Assembly (NCBI GenBank): GCA_965230755.1 | Contig: CBDDLT010000023.1 | Span: forward strand, 310,001-374,000 | Length of the DNA stretch: 64,000 bases | Source: DATFJT01 sp965230755 | Lineage (GTDB): Bacteria > Bacteroidota > Bacteroidia > Chitinophagales > Saprospiraceae | Direction of reading: 5' to 3' | Shown here: piece after piece, positions 1 to 9,482 of the stretch | How the letters are laid out: each line of letters begins with the position of its first letter | Numbering within the stretch: the stretch's first letter is position 1 | The notes under the pieces: generated by a model | The model's database searches: none | Told to the model about the DNA's origin: nothing | Seen by the model: only the letters and a program-made list of their open reading frames with translations | Position numbers and translations under genes: made by a program

Positions 1-995
1 TTTGACCTAGTTCGATTAACAAGTGTATCTCCAATAATGGAGTCAAAAGCAATACCTGTTTCGTCATCAACTAAATATTTCAAAACTACATTCTGTAATA
101 ATACTTGATCTCTTACCGTACTATTTGATTCTAGTTTTGTCCAAAATTGATCATATTGTGTACCAGCACCGACTGCCCATTCAGAGGAGATCTTGTATCG
201 AAGTTTGACTGAAGATCGAAATCCGGGAAGACTTGATTCCGTTTTATTTCTCAATGCGGCCCAATCAGAGAATTGTGGCTGGTCAGCATCTATTGACCAG
301 TTTTGTTGATGATAACCTGAGGATATCAGAAGCTGCCAGTGTTTTTGATCTTTGTGGTCAGGTTTTTCTGGAAATATCAGATTTTCTTCCAATAATATGT
401 GGGATGACTGGGGCATTTCAAAGGAATAAGTATTAAATGGTATTTTATCTATCGCAATTCCATTCCTTTGGGCCTTATTGCCAAGGACTATGAGCTCATA
501 TTTAGATTTTTCGACCGATTCTTTTGGCGGATTAAGATATTGCGTTTTTTCCTGGAGGGATTCTTCGTCATTGTCGGTGTCTTCGTAGTGGTAATGTAGA
601 TCGCTATTGGAAGAAGTATCGTTTCCCAGATCTTTGGAAATGCCTGTACGCATTGTGCCTGCTTTCAAAGCTGGCCTTAGAATATCATCATTGTTGACTG
701 ACCTGTGATCATGTATATTGACCTGAGTTTGTTTCTTGTTTAACGGGGAGTACGAATCCACCTCTAAATTATCTTCTGAACTATTGGTTTTGTGGCCAGG
801 ATATATCATTAAAATGCAAACAGAACCCAGTAAAAATGAGCTCAAGAATATCCAGATAAGCGGATTCCTTTTTTTCTCTTTTTTCATGGCCCTTTGAATA
901 TTTTCCCAATGCAATTCGGGGTTATCCACAGGAAGATTGGATAGTTCTTTTTTCAAGTTTTTTTCAAATTGATTATAATCCATTTTAGTTTGCAT
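1..995 (-). CDS. Membrane-anchored sigma-factor partner with predicted beta-barrel C-terminus (partial)
   Basis: An open frame runs from an ATG at 995 (a second ATG lies at 983) off the left edge; no stop is seen in the roughly 330 residues available. An acidic N-terminal cytoplasmic segment of about 45 residues is followed by one hydrophobic segment (IWIFLSSFLLGSVCILMIY), then a long polar, low-complexity stretch and a region with short alternating strands typical of outer-membrane beta-barrel proteins. It starts 30 bases after an ECF sigma gene, as anti-sigma or sigma-linked proteins do in Bacteroidota. Regulation of that sigma factor is inferred from position only. The C-terminus is outside the window. 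Confidence 0.7.
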   Translation of the reverse strand, partial: MQTKMDYNQFEKNLKKELSNLPVDNPELHWENIQRAMKKEKKRNPLIWIFLSSFLLGSVCILMIYPGHKTNSSEDNLEVDSYSPLNKKQTQVNIHDHRSVNNDDILRPALKAGTMRTGISKDLGNDTSSNSDLHYHYEDTDNDEESLQEKTQYLNPPKESVEKSKYELIVLGNKAQRNGIAIDKIPFNTYSFEMPQSSHILLEENLIFPEKPDHKDQKHWQLLISSGYHQQNWSIDADQPQFSDWAALRNKTESSLPGFRSSVKLRYKISSEWAVGAGTQYDQFWTKLESNSTVRDQVLLQNVVLKYLVDDETGIAFDSIIGDTLVNRTRS

Positions 996-1025
996 TTATA
1001 GTGTCATCGAGGTTAAGACATACTG

Positions 1026-1571
1026 CTATTTACTTTCATTAGTTGCTTTGAACATTATTTCCTTCAACCATGATCTTGCCCTTGAAAGCCTTTTTCTCGA
1101 AACTGTACTAGTGCAATTGAGTATTTGACCAATTTCTTCATGTGATAAGCCATCCACTACGGACATATTAAATACAAGTTTTAATGTGAGGGGCATTTTA
1201 TCAATGAGTTTGAACAGATCTTCTTTTTCCAGCTCAAATACCGCAACGGCATTGTACTCAATACTTAAATTCTCAATTGAATAATCATTATATCTATCGG
1301 TATTCTTTTTATTAAAATCGTAGATCGTGTTAATACTCAATTTAGCGATCCAACTCTTAATCTCACCCTTGCTAGGATCAAAGGACCCAATTCGAGAAAA
1401 TACTTTGATAAATATATCTTGCATCATATCATCGGAATAATTTCTGTCGATTAAATATCTTCTTATAATCGCATTGACATACGAGGAGGTCAAAGAGTAT
1501 AATTCTTTTTGGGCAGACTGATCAAATTTCTGACATCTGGATATAATATGTAACATTTCCTTTCCTCGCAT
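1026..1571 (-). CDS. ECF-type RNA polymerase sigma factor
   Basis: A 181-residue protein with sigma-70 region 2 (about residues 20-85, including DDMMQDIFIKVF and the WIAKLSINTIYDF segment that resembles the -10 binding helix) and region 4 (about 120-175, helix-turn-helix GLSHEEIGQILNCTSTVSRKRLSRAR). Size and two-domain layout fit group IV sigma factors. ATG at 1571 follows an AGGAGG-like stretch; an in-frame ATG at 1556 is also possible. The membrane-anchored gene downstream on the same strand is the likely partner. The target regulon cannot be read from the sequence. Confidence 0.88.
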   Translation of the reverse strand: MRGKEMLHIISRCQKFDQSAQKELYSLTSSYVNAIIRRYLIDRNYSDDMMQDIFIKVFSRIGSFDPSKGEIKSWIAKLSINTIYDFNKKNTDRYNDYSIENLSIEYNAVAVFELEKEDLFKLIDKMPLTLKLVFNMSVVDGLSHEEIGQILNCTSTVSRKRLSRARSWLKEIMFKATNESK

Positions 1572-1673
1572 TCATTCTGCTTTTCCTCCTATTTACCAAC
1601 AAGTATCTACTAATTAATAAAGGAGGATATGTAGTATTTTCTACTTCAAGTTGTCCTTTTTACCAAGGATTTA

Positions 1674-1704
1674 GGAGGTACAATTCTCTTTAAATTATAC
1701 CTCC
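1674..1704 (-). terminator. Hairpin downstream of the 1721-2290 lipoprotein gene
   Basis: GGAGGTA and TACCTCC, each extended by AATT with one bulge, form an inverted repeat with a short AT-rich loop 17 bases after the lipoprotein stop codon. No long U run follows, so it could be a transcript-end stabiliser rather than a true intrinsic terminator. Confidence 0.45.
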
Positions 1705-1720
1705 CAATCTGATTATTTAA

Positions 1721-2290
1721 TTATTGTGTTCTTATTACATCAAATGAACCTTGGAAAGGAACTAATGGGTTGCCATTAGCACTCAGTAAACCGTTGAACG
1801 TTCCTTTGATTGGCTCTCCAATTTCTCCAACTTCTGTTATTTCTACTATATAATCATCCAATAAATAGGTGCCTCCAATATCTTGAGTGCAAGGATCAAT
1901 TAGAGTAAAAGTTAAACCCTGGTAAAGTGGATTATCCATAGAGTTAAAAGTATGGGGCTCTAGGGCTCCTTCAATTCCCCACATGATTTGAAAATCATGA
2001 CCTGCTCCAATGATGAACTCATGCCCTTCTTCTCCATTGGGGCCAAAAGTTTCAAATACCCATCCAAATAGACAGTCCTCATTCGTCGCGTCAACAGGAG
2101 TTGTTAGAGAGGTAACATTCCCATCAATATCATAATCAAAGGATAGTACAGAAGTCTCTTCGATTTCAGGATTGAACTCTTCGATATTTTCTTCGGATAT
2201 ATCGATGTCTTCCTTTGAACATGATACGTTCAATGTGCTGATTGCTATAATCATCAAGCAAGCAAATAATTTAATTTGTTTCATTGTCAT
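1721..2290 (-). CDS. Hypothetical acidic lipoprotein
   Basis: A 189-residue protein with a lipoprotein signal peptide (KLFACLMIIAISTLNVSC, cysteine at about residue 25) followed by an acidic linker and a compact domain ending in a predicted beta-strand (PFQGSFDVIRTQ). I recognise no family. An ATG six bases inside the frame (2284) is an alternative start. It sits alone upstream of the sigma-factor operon with a hairpin after its stop. Outer-membrane or periplasmic anchoring is inferred from the lipobox. Confidence 0.75.
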   Translation of the reverse strand: MTMKQIKLFACLMIIAISTLNVSCSKEDIDISEENIEEFNPEIEETSVLSFDYDIDGNVTSLTTPVDATNEDCLFGWVFETFGPNGEEGHEFIIGAGHDFQIMWGIEGALEPHTFNSMDNPLYQGLTFTLIDPCTQDIGGTYLLDDYIVEITEVGEIGEPIKGTFNGLLSANGNPLVPFQGSFDVIRTQ

Positions 2291-2562
2291 TTTTTTTTAA
2301 TTATCAATGTTGTTGGTATTTAGTAGTACCGACAAAAACAGCTATTGTGACATTCAAACTAAATTTTCTTTTTTGTAGCAAATGATATTAAGGAAAAATG
2401 TGAACGAACATTTTAAATTTTATGTCAGTTATTCTGACAAACTAATGGATAAGAAGAACCCATTTTGATAATCGTTTTTTGGTAAAGTAGTGAACATTAG
2501 ATAATCTTACTAGTTCTTGTGAATATGGTTCTTAATAATTCTAAAAATCATACTTTTAAGGG

Positions 2563-5019
2563 ATGAACAGAGATCGGTTTGCAGAACTTATCTTACCATT
2601 GGCCTTAGGTCATACCTTCACTTATTCAATTCCTGAAGAACTGAGCCCAGCAATTAGTATAGGTGTGCGAGTGGAGGTGAATTTTGGAAAGCGTAGGCAT
2701 TACGCTGGAATAGTTCATTCTACCCATAATAATGAAGACAAGAAGAAATCGGTTAAAGATATTATTGCCGTATTAGACGATGAGCCAATCATATCCTTGG
2801 AACAAATCCGCTTTTGGGAGTGGATGAGCGACTACTATATGTGTCATTTGGGTGAGGTCATGGCCCTGGCATTACCTCCAGCAATGAAATTATCGAGTGA
2901 GACCAGGGTCATTGCTTCTAATCATTTTCTCGAAATCGAAGATGAAGAATTATCGGAAGAAGAATATAAGATTAGAGGATTCCTGCAAATCAAGCAGGAA
3001 ATGAATATGGAAGATATTGCTACCGTACTTCAAATCAAATCGATCCATCAGTGGATTCAGAAAATGGTGCACAAAAACTACCTTATTGTTTTTGAAGCCT
3101 TGGATCCGATAGTCACGGAACGGAAAAAGGAGATCATAATCTTAGATAATGAAATACTGAATTCTGAGGAAAGGCAGATGACTTTGTTTAATGAGCTAGC
3201 TCGGTCCAAGCATCAGACTAACGCTCTAATGGGCATATTATATCTGCAGCAACAGCATAAATATGTGGTCTGGGATATGCTCAAAAAGCGATTCGACATT
3301 CCGCGATCGGCGATCAAGAGCATGGAGAAAAAAGGCTTGCTCAATCTTGAAAGTATCGGACTATCCGATATGATGGAAAACAACATAGAGGCCAATCTTT
3401 CTCCATTATCTGAAGAGCAGCAAGAAACTTATGAGCATCTGCTCAAAAGCTGGGAGACCCATGATGTGATGCTATTGCACGGTGTTACTGGTAGTGGAAA
3501 GACGCATATTTATGCCCATAAAATGAAAGAAATTCTAGAACAGAATTCACAATCTCAGATTTTGTTCCTGCTTCCTGAAATTGCCCTGACCAATATGACA
3601 CTAATTCGACTTCAGAAGTTATTTGGTTCGGAAGTGATGGTCTATCACTCCAGATTGACACCTAAAGAAAGAATGACCTGCTGGAATAAAGTACTGAAAG
3701 GGCAGCGACTGATCATTGGACCTAGGTCTGCATTGTTCTTACCCTTCAAGAACTTGGAATTGCTCGTTGTAGACGAGGAGCACGACCCTTCTTTCGTAGA
3801 ATTAAATCGCAGACCGCACTATAATGGCCGAGATGCAGCAATTGTTATGGCTCGTCAGCAGGGAGCCAAAATTATTCTGGGAAGTGCAACACCGGCTATA
3901 GAAAGCCTATGGAAGGCTTACAATGGAAAATTTGCCTACTTGAATCTAAAAAATCGATATGGAAATGCGCAACTGCCTAAAGTAAAACTGATCGACTTAA
4001 AGAAGGCAAAAAGAGATGGAGAGCTTGAGGGTAGTTTTAGTTCGGAATTGATCAATGAAATAAAGAAAACGGTAGAACAAAAGAAGCAGGTGCTCTTATT
4101 TCAGAATCGACGGGGGCATTCTCCTGTGTATTTGTGTACGAGCTGTGATTGGAAAGCGACCTGTTCGAATTGTGATGTATCCCTTACTTATCACAAGTAC
4201 TTTCACCGCTTGGTTTGCCATTTGTGCAACTTTTCCTATCCGGCAGTCGAGGATTGTCCCGAATGCGGTTCCAATGACATTAGTAAAATAGGATTGGGTA
4301 CGGAGCGGATTGAACAGGAAATGAAAGAACTTTTCCCTCAATATCAGGTAGCTAGATTGGACGCTGATACGGGTGCCAGGAAATATGCCGCACATGAAAT
4401 TTTGGAGGATTTTCAGAATCACAAGACGGATATCTTAGTAGGGACGCAGATGATTACCAAGGGCCTCGACTTTGATAATATTGGATTGGTGGGGGTAATA
4501 TTGGCCGATGGTCTGCTTCATTTTCCAGAGTACAGGGCTTTGGAGAGGGCTTTTCAATTGATGATGCAGGTTTCCGGAAGAGCTGGAAGAAGGGAAGATC
4601 AGGGCAAGGTTATGATCCAGACTTTTAGTGCGGACCACCCCATTTTTAGCGATGTGGTACAACACCAGTATTTGAACTTTGCTCAAAGGGATCTGAGGGA
4701 GCGAAAAAAATTCTCTTATCCTCCTTTTCGAAGGATGATCAAGCTAGAACTGAGACATAAAAATCCGGAATTGGTTTCTCGGGCAGCTCAGGATTTGGCG
4801 AGTACCATGAGGGTTCATTTGAAGAAAGAGGTGATTGGGCCTGCGCAACCAGGGATAGCCAGGATTAAGAATCAATACATTCAGCATCTGGTGCTCAAGT
4901 TGCATCTAGATCAGCAGCGCATTCGAAAGATTAAGCAATTCGTGCTGGAGGAAATTAGGCGTATCAAAAAGACCAAGGGCTTAAGCGGTTTGAAGGCGGA
5001 TATATATGTGGATCCGTAG
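2563..5019 (+). CDS. priA: Primosomal protein N' (replication restart helicase PriA)
   Basis: An 818-residue superfamily 2 helicase that restarts stalled replication forks. Visible features: N-terminal 3'-end-binding domain, Walker A LLHGVTGSGKTHIY (about residue 305), DEEH box (VVDEEHDPSF, about 405), a cysteine-rich zinc module between about 525 and 570 (CTSCDWKATCSNC, CHLC, CPECGS) and the late helicase motif QVSGRAGRREDQGKV. Length fits the family. It is transcribed alone and converges with the phosphatase gene at 5134. No frameshift or missing motif. Confidence 0.97.
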   Translation: MNRDRFAELILPLALGHTFTYSIPEELSPAISIGVRVEVNFGKRRHYAGIVHSTHNNEDKKKSVKDIIAVLDDEPIISLEQIRFWEWMSDYYMCHLGEVMALALPPAMKLSSETRVIASNHFLEIEDEELSEEEYKIRGFLQIKQEMNMEDIATVLQIKSIHQWIQKMVHKNYLIVFEALDPIVTERKKEIIILDNEILNSEERQMTLFNELARSKHQTNALMGILYLQQQHKYVVWDMLKKRFDIPRSAIKSMEKKGLLNLESIGLSDMMENNIEANLSPLSEEQQETYEHLLKSWETHDVMLLHGVTGSGKTHIYAHKMKEILEQNSQSQILFLLPEIALTNMTLIRLQKLFGSEVMVYHSRLTPKERMTCWNKVLKGQRLIIGPRSALFLPFKNLELLVVDEEHDPSFVELNRRPHYNGRDAAIVMARQQGAKIILGSATPAIESLWKAYNGKFAYLNLKNRYGNAQLPKVKLIDLKKAKRDGELEGSFSSELINEIKKTVEQKKQVLLFQNRRGHSPVYLCTSCDWKATCSNCDVSLTYHKYFHRLVCHLCNFSYPAVEDCPECGSNDISKIGLGTERIEQEMKELFPQYQVARLDADTGARKYAAHEILEDFQNHKTDILVGTQMITKGLDFDNIGLVGVILADGLLHFPEYRALERAFQLMMQVSGRAGRREDQGKVMIQTFSADHPIFSDVVQHQYLNFAQRDLRERKKFSYPPFRRMIKLELRHKNPELVSRAAQDLASTMRVHLKKEVIGPAQPGIARIKNQYIQHLVLKLHLDQQRIRKIKQFVLEEIRRIKKTKGLSGLKADIYVDP

Positions 5020-5083
5020 ATTAATGAAAAATTAAAAGTGAATAATTATTAATGAGTGAAGTTCGTCGAAAAGATGTTATTGG

Positions 5084-5118
5084 AGTTATCAGTTATCAGT
5101 TATCAGTTATTGGTTGTC
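5084..5118. repeat. Tandem heptanucleotide repeat tract
   Basis: Consecutive 7-base units AGTTATC, AGTTATC, AGTTATC, AGTTATT and GGTTGTC lie between the convergent priA and phosphatase genes. Related 7-periodic tracts recur in other intergenic gaps of the window (see findings). Confidence 0.7.
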
Positions 5119-5133
5119 GGTGGTTAGTTGAGC

Positions 5134-6273
5134 TTATTCCTCTTTTGGGGATTCGATCAGAAACTTCATTTTCTTAAAGATATCCGTATTGTCGTACATG
5201 CCTCCAAAAAGAGTACTTCCTGGTCCCATAGCAAATACAGGAACCATTGCTCCGCTGTGTCTATTTGAGCTAAATTCTAATTGCATTTTTCCCGATAAAT
5301 TACCCCCGTCAATGCTCAAGCCGCCAGTTTCGTGGTCTGCTGTAACTATTACAAGGGTTTCCGAATCTTGCAAGGCGTAGTTGAATACGGAATCAACGGT
5401 CTCATCAAATTCCCTCATTTCATCCATTAAGTAAATTGGGTCTTCCTTATGCCCTGCCCAATCTATTTGTGATCCCTCAACGATAAGAACATAACCATGA
5501 TCAGAATGCTTCTCCAAAAAAGAAATGGCGTTCAAACAAGCCTTTTTTAAGTACTTTCTTCCCTCGCTATACCTGGGTGGATCAGATTCTGCGGTAAAAT
5601 ATAAATAGTTATAACTGCGATCTAAATCATAGTTTTTCATTTTAGCAGATTTGTAGTCGTGGACTACATAAGATTTATCCGTTAACTCCTGGATTAAATC
5701 CCGGCCATCTGTTCTAGTATTGACAAAGTGCTTTTTCCCCCCACCAACTATATAATCTATATCATTATCGATTAAATCCAGAGCTATTTGCTCCTTAGAC
5801 CCTCTGTATTTTTTATGAGCATAAAAAGATGCTGGAGTCGCATCAGTAATACTTGAGCTTACGACAATACCAGTAGCCATATCCTTTGATTCGGCGATAT
5901 CAATAATGGATTTAAGAGGATTTCCTTCCTTGTCCAGGCCAACCATTCCATTTTTTGTCTTTTTGCCACAGGCCATTGCAGTTCCACTAGCGGCTGAATC
6001 AGTAACCAAATTATCAGCGCTGTAACAGCTTTGAATGCCAACAACTGGAAATTTTGCAAAAGATGAAGTCATTTTATTGCGATAATGCAAAGCACTTATT
6101 TGGCTCAACCCCATTCCGTCGCCAATAAACAAAATAATATTTCGTGGACTATTGCTTTGGACATCAACATTGACTACCTTTGTGATGATTTCTTTGGTGG
6201 GCTGGCATGAAAATATTGCCATTGCAAGCAATGTAAGCAAAAGCCTAACGTTGATGTCTCTAGTACGAATCAA
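5134..6273 (-). CDS. Alkaline phosphatase family lipoprotein
   Basis: A 379-residue alkaline phosphatase (PhoA superfamily) that should release phosphate from monoesters outside the cytoplasm. The N-terminus carries a lipoprotein signal (LLLTLLAMAIFSC). Metal and catalytic motifs are present in order: ILFIGDGMGLSQ, the nucleophile region TDSAASGTAMACGKKT, EGSQIDWAGHKED and VTADHETGGL. It diverges from the gene at 6299 with only 25 bases between starts, so their promoters overlap. Substrate range is unknown. Confidence 0.93.
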   Translation of the reverse strand: MIRTRDINVRLLLTLLAMAIFSCQPTKEIITKVVNVDVQSNSPRNIILFIGDGMGLSQISALHYRNKMTSSFAKFPVVGIQSCYSADNLVTDSAASGTAMACGKKTKNGMVGLDKEGNPLKSIIDIAESKDMATGIVVSSSITDATPASFYAHKKYRGSKEQIALDLIDNDIDYIVGGGKKHFVNTRTDGRDLIQELTDKSYVVHDYKSAKMKNYDLDRSYNYLYFTAESDPPRYSEGRKYLKKACLNAISFLEKHSDHGYVLIVEGSQIDWAGHKEDPIYLMDEMREFDETVDSVFNYALQDSETLVIVTADHETGGLSIDGGNLSGKMQLEFSSNRHSGAMVPVFAMGPGSTLFGGMYDNTDIFKKMKFLIESPKEE

Positions 6274-6298
6274 ATTATTGGTCTATTGTTTTAGTGTA

Positions 6299-7345
6299 AT
6301 GTGTAAGCTAAAGTATTATTTTTTTGTTAAACTTCTGTTATTTGCGGCAACAGTAAACCTGTCTGCGCAAAAATCTTTATTTGATGACATTGAGGTAAAA
6401 GAGGGTAATAATTACACACTTGAGGCAGATTTTTCTTCTCTGATCGAAAATAAATATGAAGAAGTAGAAGTCGATGGCATCTTTAGTTATACATCTGAAA
6501 ATGGATCTGTAAGAGAACTTCCTGTGAATTTGGAATTAAGAGGCAAGTTCAGAAGAGCAAAATGTGATTTTCCTCCTCTCAAGATTACTCTAAAAAAGAA
6601 ATCGGCGGAACAACTAAATTTCCAAAAAGAGTTCAGGTCTTTGAAGCTTGTTACACATTGTTATGCAGACGAGGATGGTTCCTATGAGCATTTGTATAAA
6701 GAACATCTTGTTTACGAATTATATGGATTATTAAATGAGGATTCTTATCGCACCAAGTTCATCAACATTGACTTTGTAGATACCAAACAAGGGTCAACCC
6801 AAGAATTTTCTGTTTTAATCGTAGAGGATACAGATCAGCTAGCATATAGACTTGGAGCTTATGAAACGAGTAGTTTGTACAACTTGCCGGATGATCAGTT
6901 CAATCAAGAGAACCTTGTCCTAGTTAACGCTTTCCAGTTTATGATCGCCAATTCTGATTGGAGCAAGGAAACGGTTAAGAATGTAAAGATTCTCAAAAGG
7001 GGCAAAGAGTATATTCTCGTTCCTTACGATTTTGATTTTTCTGGTTTTGTCAACTCGAAATTTGCAAGACCGAATAATTCATTGGGATTGTTTCGAATGA
7101 AGGATAGAGCATGGCAAGGTCCTCGTTTAAACACAAACAGGCAGTTTTCCGGATCTTTTTCCTCCAAAAGGGATCAAATTGAAGATACAATATTGTCCGA
7201 TCAATATTTAAATACAGATCAGAAGACCGAATTGGTTGAGTTCATCGATAGCTTTTTCAATATCATCGATCAGAAAAAGCTGAGATCACTGGAAGTCTAT
7301 CCATTCGCCGATTATATCAACGAACAGAAATCAACAGTTCGCTAA
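6299..7345 (+). CDS. Exported CotH-kinase-like hypothetical protein
   Basis: The frame is open from 6152, but the ATG at 6299 gives a proper signal peptide (MCKLKYYFFVKLLLFAATVNLSAQ) and avoids running through the divergent phosphatase gene, so it is preferred. The mature part has a beta-rich N-terminal domain (PVNLELRGKFRR, FPPLKI) followed by segments that resemble the spore-coat CotH kinase fold: FQFMIANSDWSKETVKNVKI and LVPYDFDFSGF, where the family has a catalytic Asn/Asp pair. Assignment to CotH-like proteins is by eye, and kinase activity is not established. Confidence 0.7.
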   Translation: MCKLKYYFFVKLLLFAATVNLSAQKSLFDDIEVKEGNNYTLEADFSSLIENKYEEVEVDGIFSYTSENGSVRELPVNLELRGKFRRAKCDFPPLKITLKKKSAEQLNFQKEFRSLKLVTHCYADEDGSYEHLYKEHLVYELYGLLNEDSYRTKFINIDFVDTKQGSTQEFSVLIVEDTDQLAYRLGAYETSSLYNLPDDQFNQENLVLVNAFQFMIANSDWSKETVKNVKILKRGKEYILVPYDFDFSGFVNSKFARPNNSLGLFRMKDRAWQGPRLNTNRQFSGSFSSKRDQIEDTILSDQYLNTDQKTELVEFIDSFFNIIDQKKLRSLEVYPFADYINEQKSTVR

Positions 7346-7423
7346 CCAAACTGTTATAAAGAATCTGTAGCTCGAAATAGTTGAATTTTCAAAGAAGAAT
7401 CGTGAACCGACCTACTTGGCTTA

Positions 7424-7732
7424 TTACTGTTCTTCCGCAATGATAATGGTGTCGACAAAATCTACCACTGGCTGCTCGGGGCGAGGCGGTTTTTCAGGTT
7501 TGTCCAATACATTCTTTGTAGAATTTACTTCTAAAATGAGAGAGTCGACGATTTTATCTGCTTCTACGAAAAGCGATAATTGACATTGTTGCTTTAGTTC
7601 CTCTTTATAGACTTGCTTTTTCACTTCAACGGCTTCCGCGATGAGTGCAGCTTCCTTTTCCTCTTTGTCACAGGAGATGAGAAAGAGAGCAAACGAGAAC
7701 AGTATGAAAACTCTATTGATCATATTCGGCAC
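7424..7732 (-). CDS. Small lipoprotein, possible paralogue of 8479-8733
   Basis: A 102-residue protein with a lipobox (FALFLISC), a helical middle containing one cysteine (KQQCQLSLFVEADKIVDSLI) and a proline-rich tail. An ATG at 7723 is an equally good start. It lies 12 bases after the exported phosphatase-like gene, and a second small lipoprotein of similar design lies upstream of that gene; both share an IVDS(L)I core. No function recognised. Confidence 0.7.
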   Translation of the reverse strand: MPNMINRVFILFSFALFLISCDKEEKEAALIAEAVEVKKQVYKEELKQQCQLSLFVEADKIVDSLILEVNSTKNVLDKPEKPPRPEQPVVDFVDTIIIAEEQ

Positions 7733-7744
7733 AAAATACTGTAA

Positions 7745-8434
7745 TCAACCCAATTCTTTAATATACTTTGCCAGGAATAAGATCTCACGACCTATCTCCA
7801 TCACTTTGTCGTCATAAGCTTTAGCTTCTTCCGCCGTATCATCGTATTCCTTCGGATCCAAATAAGGCAAGGCGATTCTCGCAGAAGCTCCAGGAACAAA
7901 TGGACAATTTCTATCCGCATGGCCACAGACCATAACAGCGATAAAATTGATGATGGGATTATACGGATCAGAATATTTTTTGGAATACATGACTTGGTTC
8001 CATTGCACATCTCCAGGCATTCCTATAGAGTATTTAGGATTGCTGGATAGATCCAGTTGAGTTATTTCAAATCCAAATCTATTTAAAGCCGCCACCATTC
8101 TGTGGTTAAATGCTGTACTTTCCGTACCCCCGGAATAAGTATTTATCCCCTGTAAGTTATAATGATGTGCGGCAACCCTCATCCAAAGCTCAGATAGCTG
8201 GCTTCGCCGGGAGTTATGGGTGCAAATAAAAGTAATTTTAACGGTATCTGAGTTGGTCATGGCCAAATGCACCTCGTCACCTAGTTCCTTAAGTAAAGTC
8301 TTTCTCTCTTCAGGAATTTGGTTGAAGTCCTTAAGAGCATTAATATTATCCATTAGTGTAGATTCTTGATATTCTTGAGATATAGCACGGGGCAATCCAA
8401 GACAAGTCAATATAAGTAATAAGCAGTATTTCAT
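7745..8434 (-). CDS. Exported low-molecular-weight phosphatase / arsenate-reductase-like protein
   Basis: Start taken at the ATG giving a signal peptide (MKYCLLLILTCLGLPRAISQ); the frame extends 24 bases further. The mature protein has the P-loop C-x5-R (FICTHNSRRSQLSELW) of low-molecular-weight tyrosine phosphatases and thioredoxin-linked arsenate reductases, and a later cysteine pair (VMVCGHADRNCPF). Members of this superfamily are usually cytoplasmic, so the export signal is unusual. It sits between two small lipoprotein genes in what looks like one transcript with lptB. Confidence 0.82.
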   Translation of the reverse strand: MKYCLLLILTCLGLPRAISQEYQESTLMDNINALKDFNQIPEERKTLLKELGDEVHLAMTNSDTVKITFICTHNSRRSQLSELWMRVAAHHYNLQGINTYSGGTESTAFNHRMVAALNRFGFEITQLDLSSNPKYSIGMPGDVQWNQVMYSKKYSDPYNPIINFIAVMVCGHADRNCPFVPGASARIALPYLDPKEYDDTAEEAKAYDDKVMEIGREILFLAKYIKELG

Positions 8435-8478
8435 GAGCCAAAGATCGAATCGGCCCATTAGCTAAATGGAAAATCACA

Positions 8479-8733
8479 TTAATTAATCGTTATCTTTTTT
8501 TCCTGGTCTTTCTTGATCCTCGCTTCAAGAATGGAGTCCACAATCGTCTGTAAATGTTCTTCCCGATATATTGAACATAGACTGTCTGCTTCAGTCTTAA
8601 TATCTTTTCTTGACTTTCGAAATTCTTTGTTTACCTCCTTCATAATCCTAGGGGTGAGACTTGGCTCATTGTTGATACAAGAACCAACTAGGAAACCTAA
8701 GACCACAATCAGTATGATAATTTTCTCGCTCAC
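8479..8733 (-). CDS. Small lipoprotein
   Basis: An 84-residue protein with lipobox LVVLGFLVGSC followed by a charged, probably helical segment with one internal cysteine and the core TIVDSILEARI. Its start overlaps the lptB stop by four bases (ATGA), which supports translational coupling. It resembles the lipoprotein at 7424-7732. Function unknown. Confidence 0.7.
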   Translation of the reverse strand: MSEKIIILIVVLGFLVGSCINNEPSLTPRIMKEVNKEFRKSRKDIKTEADSLCSIYREEHLQTIVDSILEARIKKDQEKKITIN

Positions 8734-9464
8734 TTCGATTTCTTTCTCAATTCGAAATTGGTGCCTAAATAGACTTTTCGGACCATCTCATCAGCCGCTA
8801 ATTCCTCGGCAGTTCCGGATTTTAAGATAGACCCTTCAAACATCAAATATGCTCTGTCCGTAATGGACAAGGTCTCCTGAACATTATGGTCAGTTATAAG
8901 AATCCCGATATTTCTGTCTTTTAACTTAGCAACAATGGACTGAATGTCTTCTACCGCGATGGGGTCGATTCCGGCAAAAGGCTCGTCCAATAGAATGAAT
9001 TTGGGATCGGTAGCCAATGCACGGGCAATCTCGGTTCTTCTTCTCTCTCCACCAGATAAGGTATCTCCATTGCTTTGTCTCACCTTATGCAAGTTGAACT
9101 CGTCAATCAAGCTTTCCAATTTATGATTTCGCTCTTCCTTATTGAGGTTTGTCATTTCAAGAACGGCCATGATATTATCCTCAACTGATAGCTTTCGGAA
9201 CACGCTGGGTTCCTGAGGTAAGTATCCTATCCCATTCTGAGCCCTTTTATACATAGGCATTGCAGTGATATCTCGATCATCTAGGAAAACCGAACCATCG
9301 TAAGGCTTGATGAAGCCCACGATCATATAGAAGCTGGTCGTTTTCCCAGCACCATTCGGGCCCAATAGACCTACAATTTCACCCTGTTCTACATTGAGTG
9401 AAACACCCTGAACGACCATTCTGGAGCCGTATTTCTTCTTTATATTTTGAGCATGTAACCGCAT
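8730..9464 (-). CDS. lptB: Lipopolysaccharide export ABC transporter ATP-binding protein
   Basis: A 244-residue cytoplasmic ATPase that powers the LptFG machinery moving lipopolysaccharide to the outer membrane. Walker A GLLGPNGAGKTT (about residue 33), Q-loop YLPQEPSVFRKLSVEDNI, signature LSGGERRRTEIARAL, Walker B ILLDEPFAGIDP and H-loop ITDHNVQETL are intact and match LptB. Permease genes are not in the window. It starts 18 bases after the Ig-like lipoprotein gene. Confidence 0.95.
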   Translation of the reverse strand: MRLHAQNIKKKYGSRMVVQGVSLNVEQGEIVGLLGPNGAGKTTSFYMIVGFIKPYDGSVFLDDRDITAMPMYKRAQNGIGYLPQEPSVFRKLSVEDNIMAVLEMTNLNKEERNHKLESLIDEFNLHKVRQSNGDTLSGGERRRTEIARALATDPKFILLDEPFAGIDPIAVEDIQSIVAKLKDRNIGILITDHNVQETLSITDRAYLMFEGSILKSGTAEELAADEMVRKVYLGTNFELRKKSK

Positions 9465-9482
9465 CTTATAATTATTTAGGGC

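Noticed and set aside
233..436. Plus-strand 67-codon frame near the left edge
   Set aside because: Shadow of the long minus-strand gene that starts at 995 and continues off the window.
4096..4422. Minus-strand 108-codon frame inside priA
   Set aside because: Fully antisense to the zinc-module region of priA.
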